From Brevundimonas sp. UBA986 (lineage in GTDB: Bacteria > Pseudomonadota > Alphaproteobacteria > Caulobacterales > Caulobacteraceae): 8,598 bases of DNA. Position numbers and translations under genes: made by a program. Below the pieces are notes generated by a model. It was not told where the DNA came from, ran no database searches, and saw nothing but the letters and a program-made list of their open reading frames with translations. How positions within the stretch are numbered: the stretch's first letter is position 1; every line of letters begins with the position of its first letter. This document shows, piece by piece, positions 6,673 to 8,598 of this stretch. Location: contig DBBK01000145.1 of NCBI GenBank assembly GCA_002292165.1, forward strand, positions 1-8,598. The letters run 5' to 3'.

Positions 6673-7052
6673 GCGGCGCCTCCGACCGACAGCTCCAGCC
6701 GGGGCGTGTCGCAGATCAGACGCAGAGTCTGCTCCATCCGATCAAGGGCGGCGTCCATGGCCGGATCGTCGCGCGCGTCTTCCGACCAGCGACAGGCCGA
6801 GCCGGCGGTCGCACGGTTGATGCCGAAGGCGAGACCGACCCGTTCCAGCGTCCAGCCATACCCCACATGAGCCAGATAGACCGCGAGGTAGCGGGCCCGG
6901 CAGGCCCTGGGCGCCAATCGCGCACCGCTCATCGCCGCGACCGGCACGTCGAAACTCAGGGCGATCAACTGCATAGCCAGCCCCACCCGCGTCCGATCGC
7001 CCTCCGTTACCGGCGCCCGCCAACCCGCTTCTTCCATTCCTGCCTGCGACAT
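6669..7052 (-). CDS. DnaA domain IV-like helix-turn-helix protein
   Basis: This 127-residue protein resembles the C-terminal DNA-binding domain of the replication initiator DnaA, without the AAA+ ATPase part. Residues 36-107 show V-P-V-A-A-M-S-G, then R-A-R-Y-L-A-V-Y-L-A (53-62), W-T-L-E-R-V-G-L-A-F-G (67-77), the recognition-helix position (about 78-90), and a closing R-x-D-P-A-M-D-A-A-L-D-R-M-E. The DnaA-box contact signature G-R-D-H-T-T-V is here G-I-N-R-A-T-A, so binding to ordinary DnaA boxes is doubtful. Related alphaproteobacterial proteins are annotated as helix-turn-helix or DnaA-like domain proteins of unknown role. The ATG at 7052 has GGGAG nine bases upstream; a second ATG at residue 6 is a weaker choice. 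It is the first gene of a two-gene unit with DUF6456 and is divergent from ctrA. Confidence 0.75.
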   Translation of the reverse strand: MSQAGMEEAGWRAPVTEGDRTRVGLAMQLIALSFDVPVAAMSGARLAPRACRARYLAVYLAHVGYGWTLERVGLAFGINRATAGSACRWSEDARDDPAMDAALDRMEQTLRLICDTPRLELSVGGAA

Positions 7053-7099
7053 TGTCCTGAACTCCCTGATCGAGAACCGCAGTGTGAATGCGTCCCTGA

Positions 7100-7132
7100 C
7101 CTATCATAGGAATAACGTCCTATATGACGTCA
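7100..7132. promoter_or_regulatory. Compound repeat CCTAT/ATAGG plus TGACGTCA, possible operator
   Basis: CCTAT-C-ATAGG (7100-7110) is a perfect odd palindrome. A third half-site, CCTAT (7119-7123), makes a second inverted repeat, ATAGGA-N6-TCCTAT (7106-7123). Immediately after comes the eight-base palindrome TGACGTCA (7125-7132). This density of symmetry, in an AT-rich island about 50-80 bases upstream of the DnaA-domain-like gene, looks like a binding site for a dimeric regulator. Self-regulation by that gene's product is one possibility. Confidence 0.5.
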
Positions 7133-7133
7133 G
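7103..7133 (-). promoter_or_regulatory. Candidate promoter of the DnaA-like/DUF6456 pair
   Basis: On the minus strand, TATGAT (complement of 7103-7108) is one base from the -10 consensus, and CTGACG (complement of 7128-7133) lies 19 bases upstream as a poor -35. Transcription would start near 7096, about 44 bases before the ATG at 7052. The elements sit inside the symmetric repeats described at 7100-7132, so a repressor there would cover the promoter. Confidence 0.4.
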
Positions 7134-7193
7134 AAGCGGTCACATCGCCAGTCAGAGGCAGGGATTGGAGTGGGGCGGTTATGCGCGTCAGCG

Positions 7194-7310
7194 GATTCCG
7201 CCTGTGGTTTCAGCAGCCTTCGACCGGGCTCGCCTGATGCGCGAAGAAAAATGGAATCGTTGACTCATGGAGGTCGACGCGGATTCGCAAATCAGCCTAC
7301 GATTCGACTC
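7194..7310. promoter_or_regulatory. Cluster of six GANTC sites upstream of ctrA
   Basis: GANTC occurs at 7194-7198, 7254-7258, 7262-7266, 7282-7286, 7301-7305 and 7306-7310, the last two touching. In Caulobacter crescentus the ctrA P1 promoter is controlled by a CcrM-methylated GANTC site and by GcrA, so this region is probably the equivalent. A possible promoter is TTGAC (7260-7264) with GCGGATTC (7279-7286) as a weak match to the Caulobacter -10; GANTC sites overlap both elements. The exact promoter is a guess; the cluster itself is plain. Confidence 0.65.
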
Positions 7311-7312
7311 AA

Positions 7313-7368
7313 TGACCGGCCATTAACTGTTCTTAAGGTTTTGACCGGTTAACTCACGAACAAGGTTA
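7313..7368 (+). promoter_or_regulatory. TTAA-rich, CtrA-box-like region upstream of ctrA
   Basis: TTAA half-sites lie at 7323-7326, 7333-7336 and 7349-7352, the last within GTTAAC. The first two are six bases apart; the classic CtrA box is TTAA-N7-TTAA, so they are near but not exact matches. TGACCGG is repeated at 7313-7319 and 7342-7348, flanking the first two half-sites. TTGACC at 7341-7346 could be a -35, but no good -10 follows at the right distance. Autoregulation of ctrA through such boxes is known in Caulobacter; that it happens here is inferred. Confidence 0.5.
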
Positions 7369-7419
7369 CCCGGGCGTGTCCGAGACGGGACAGTCGGGTC
7401 ATATGATCAAGCTTTGCCT

Positions 7420-7426
7420 GGAGGGG
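7420..7426 (+). promoter_or_regulatory. Ribosome binding site of ctrA
   Basis: GGAGGGG ends six bases before the ATG at 7433. It is the strongest Shine-Dalgarno sequence noted in the window, consistent with high expression, and fixes the ctrA start. Confidence 0.8.
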
Positions 7427-7432
7427 CAGTGA

Positions 7433-8134
<702 letters not shown>

Positions 8135-8190
8135 TCAGCCTTCGGCCCGAGACCAGTAAGCGTCAGGGAAGAAACGGCCTTTAAAAAATG

Positions 8191-8222
8191 AACGCCCGTC
8201 GGATCGCTCCGGCGGGCGTTTT
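8191..8222. terminator. Bidirectional rho-independent terminator after ctrA
   Basis: AACGCCCG (8191-8198) pairs with CGGGCGTT (8213-8220), and the stem continues through a T-G wobble and four more pairs to a TCGC tetraloop: 13 pairs in all. TTTT (8219-8222) follows on the plus strand, and a run of six A at 8183-8188 supplies a T-run on the minus strand. It would end ctrA transcripts and those of the gene ending at 8228. Confidence 0.9.
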
Positions 8223-8227
8223 CAATT

Positions 8228-8598
8228 TCAGCGCCGATACAGCCAGTCCGCGGGCAGGCCGAGGCGCAGGCAGGCCTGGGCGGGCGGGGCCTCCTTCAGC
8301 GGCAGGCGGTCGGCGGCCCGGGCGGCGGCGCGGACGATCGGCGCTTGCCAGGACGCCAGGCCGTGACGCGGCTCCAGCCCGACGATGCGCGCGACCTCTG
8401 GCGGGGTCAGGTCGACGGCGGCGCGGATCAGCAGGGACTGCAAGGGCCGGGCGAGGCCGGGCAGCAGGGGCGCGGCGCGCATGATGTCCAGAAACTCGAA
8501 CACGATGGGGGAGGCGGTCAGTTTCGGCGTCATGGCCTCCAGCCGGGTCTGCCACTGCGCGCGGGAGGCGGGAGCGCCGGTCGCGCCGTAGAGGCGGG
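8228..8598 (-). CDS. DUF2236 / MpaB-type oxygenase family, C-terminal part
   Basis: The last 123 codons of a gene that enters from the right edge; the reading frame is open to the window end, so the ATG at 8533 is internal. The fragment starts R-L-Y-G-A-T-G-A-P-A-S-R-A-Q-W, continues M-T-P-K-L-T-A-S-P-I-V-F-E-F-L and D-L-T-P-P-E-V-A-R-I-V-G-L, and ends P-A-D-W-L-Y-R-R. This order (a Y-G-x-x-A-S-x-x-x-W helix, an L-x-A-S-P helix, then an L-x-P-P-x-x-x-x-x-x-G-L segment) is what I expect from the C-terminal third of DUF2236, the family of MpaB and related haem-b oxygenases. The haem-binding histidine would lie upstream, outside the window, so activity cannot be judged. It converges on ctrA, separated by the bidirectional terminator. 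Family call from remembered consensus, moderate. Confidence 0.68.
   Translation of the reverse strand, partial: RLYGATGAPASRAQWQTRLEAMTPKLTASPIVFEFLDIMRAAPLLPGLARPLQSLLIRAAVDLTPPEVARIVGLEPRHGLASWQAPIVRAAARAADRLPLKEAPPAQACLRLGLPADWLYRR

Noticed and set aside
7170..7352. 60-residue plus-strand open frame upstream of ctrA
   Set aside because: It runs through the GANTC and TTAA regulatory elements, has no convincing ribosome binding site, and its translation resembles nothing known.

Overview
The window reads as chromosomal DNA of a Caulobacterales alphaproteobacterium, most likely Brevundimonas or a close relative. The evidence is high GC content, a near-full-length match to the Caulobacter cell-cycle regulator CtrA, clusters of GANTC (CcrM methylation) sites confined almost entirely to two intergenic regions, and several families typical of Alphaproteobacteria (DUF1491, DUF6456, SufE). 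The genus is inferred from remembered protein similarity, not from a search. I see no mobile element, CRISPR array, tRNA or rRNA.

Left part (1-2670, mostly minus strand): the first codons of an exported protein run off the left edge. Next come a secreted zinc-metallopeptidase-like protein with a TPR-like C-terminal half, a small unrecognised protein, and a DUF1491 protein that probably starts at TTG. Middle part (2728-5949): a plus-strand exported protein of unknown function converges on a minus-strand membrane histidine kinase of the DivJ/PleC/PdhS type. The kinase is divergent from sufE across a 219-base region holding three GANTC sites.

Right part (5953-8598): sufE converges, 3 bases apart, on a translationally coupled minus-strand pair: a protein resembling DnaA domain IV alone, followed by a DUF6456 protein. 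This pair is divergent from ctrA across 380 bases packed with signals: a three-part CCTAT/ATAGG repeat next to a TGACGTCA palindrome on the pair's side, then six GANTC sites in 117 bases, then three TTAA half-sites upstream of ctrA. A strong bidirectional terminator separates ctrA from the 3' part of a DUF2236 (MpaB-type oxygenase) gene that enters from the right edge.

Functional picture: ctrA encodes the master response regulator of the Caulobacter-type cell cycle. Its upstream region looks set up for control by DNA methylation (CcrM/GcrA) and by CtrA itself. The kinase 2 kb away belongs to the class that controls CtrA through DivK in related bacteria, and its own upstream region also carries GANTC sites. 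The DnaA-domain-IV-like/DUF6456 pair is the least understood part and the best candidate for new cell-cycle biology. A link between this pair and CtrA is inferred from position only.
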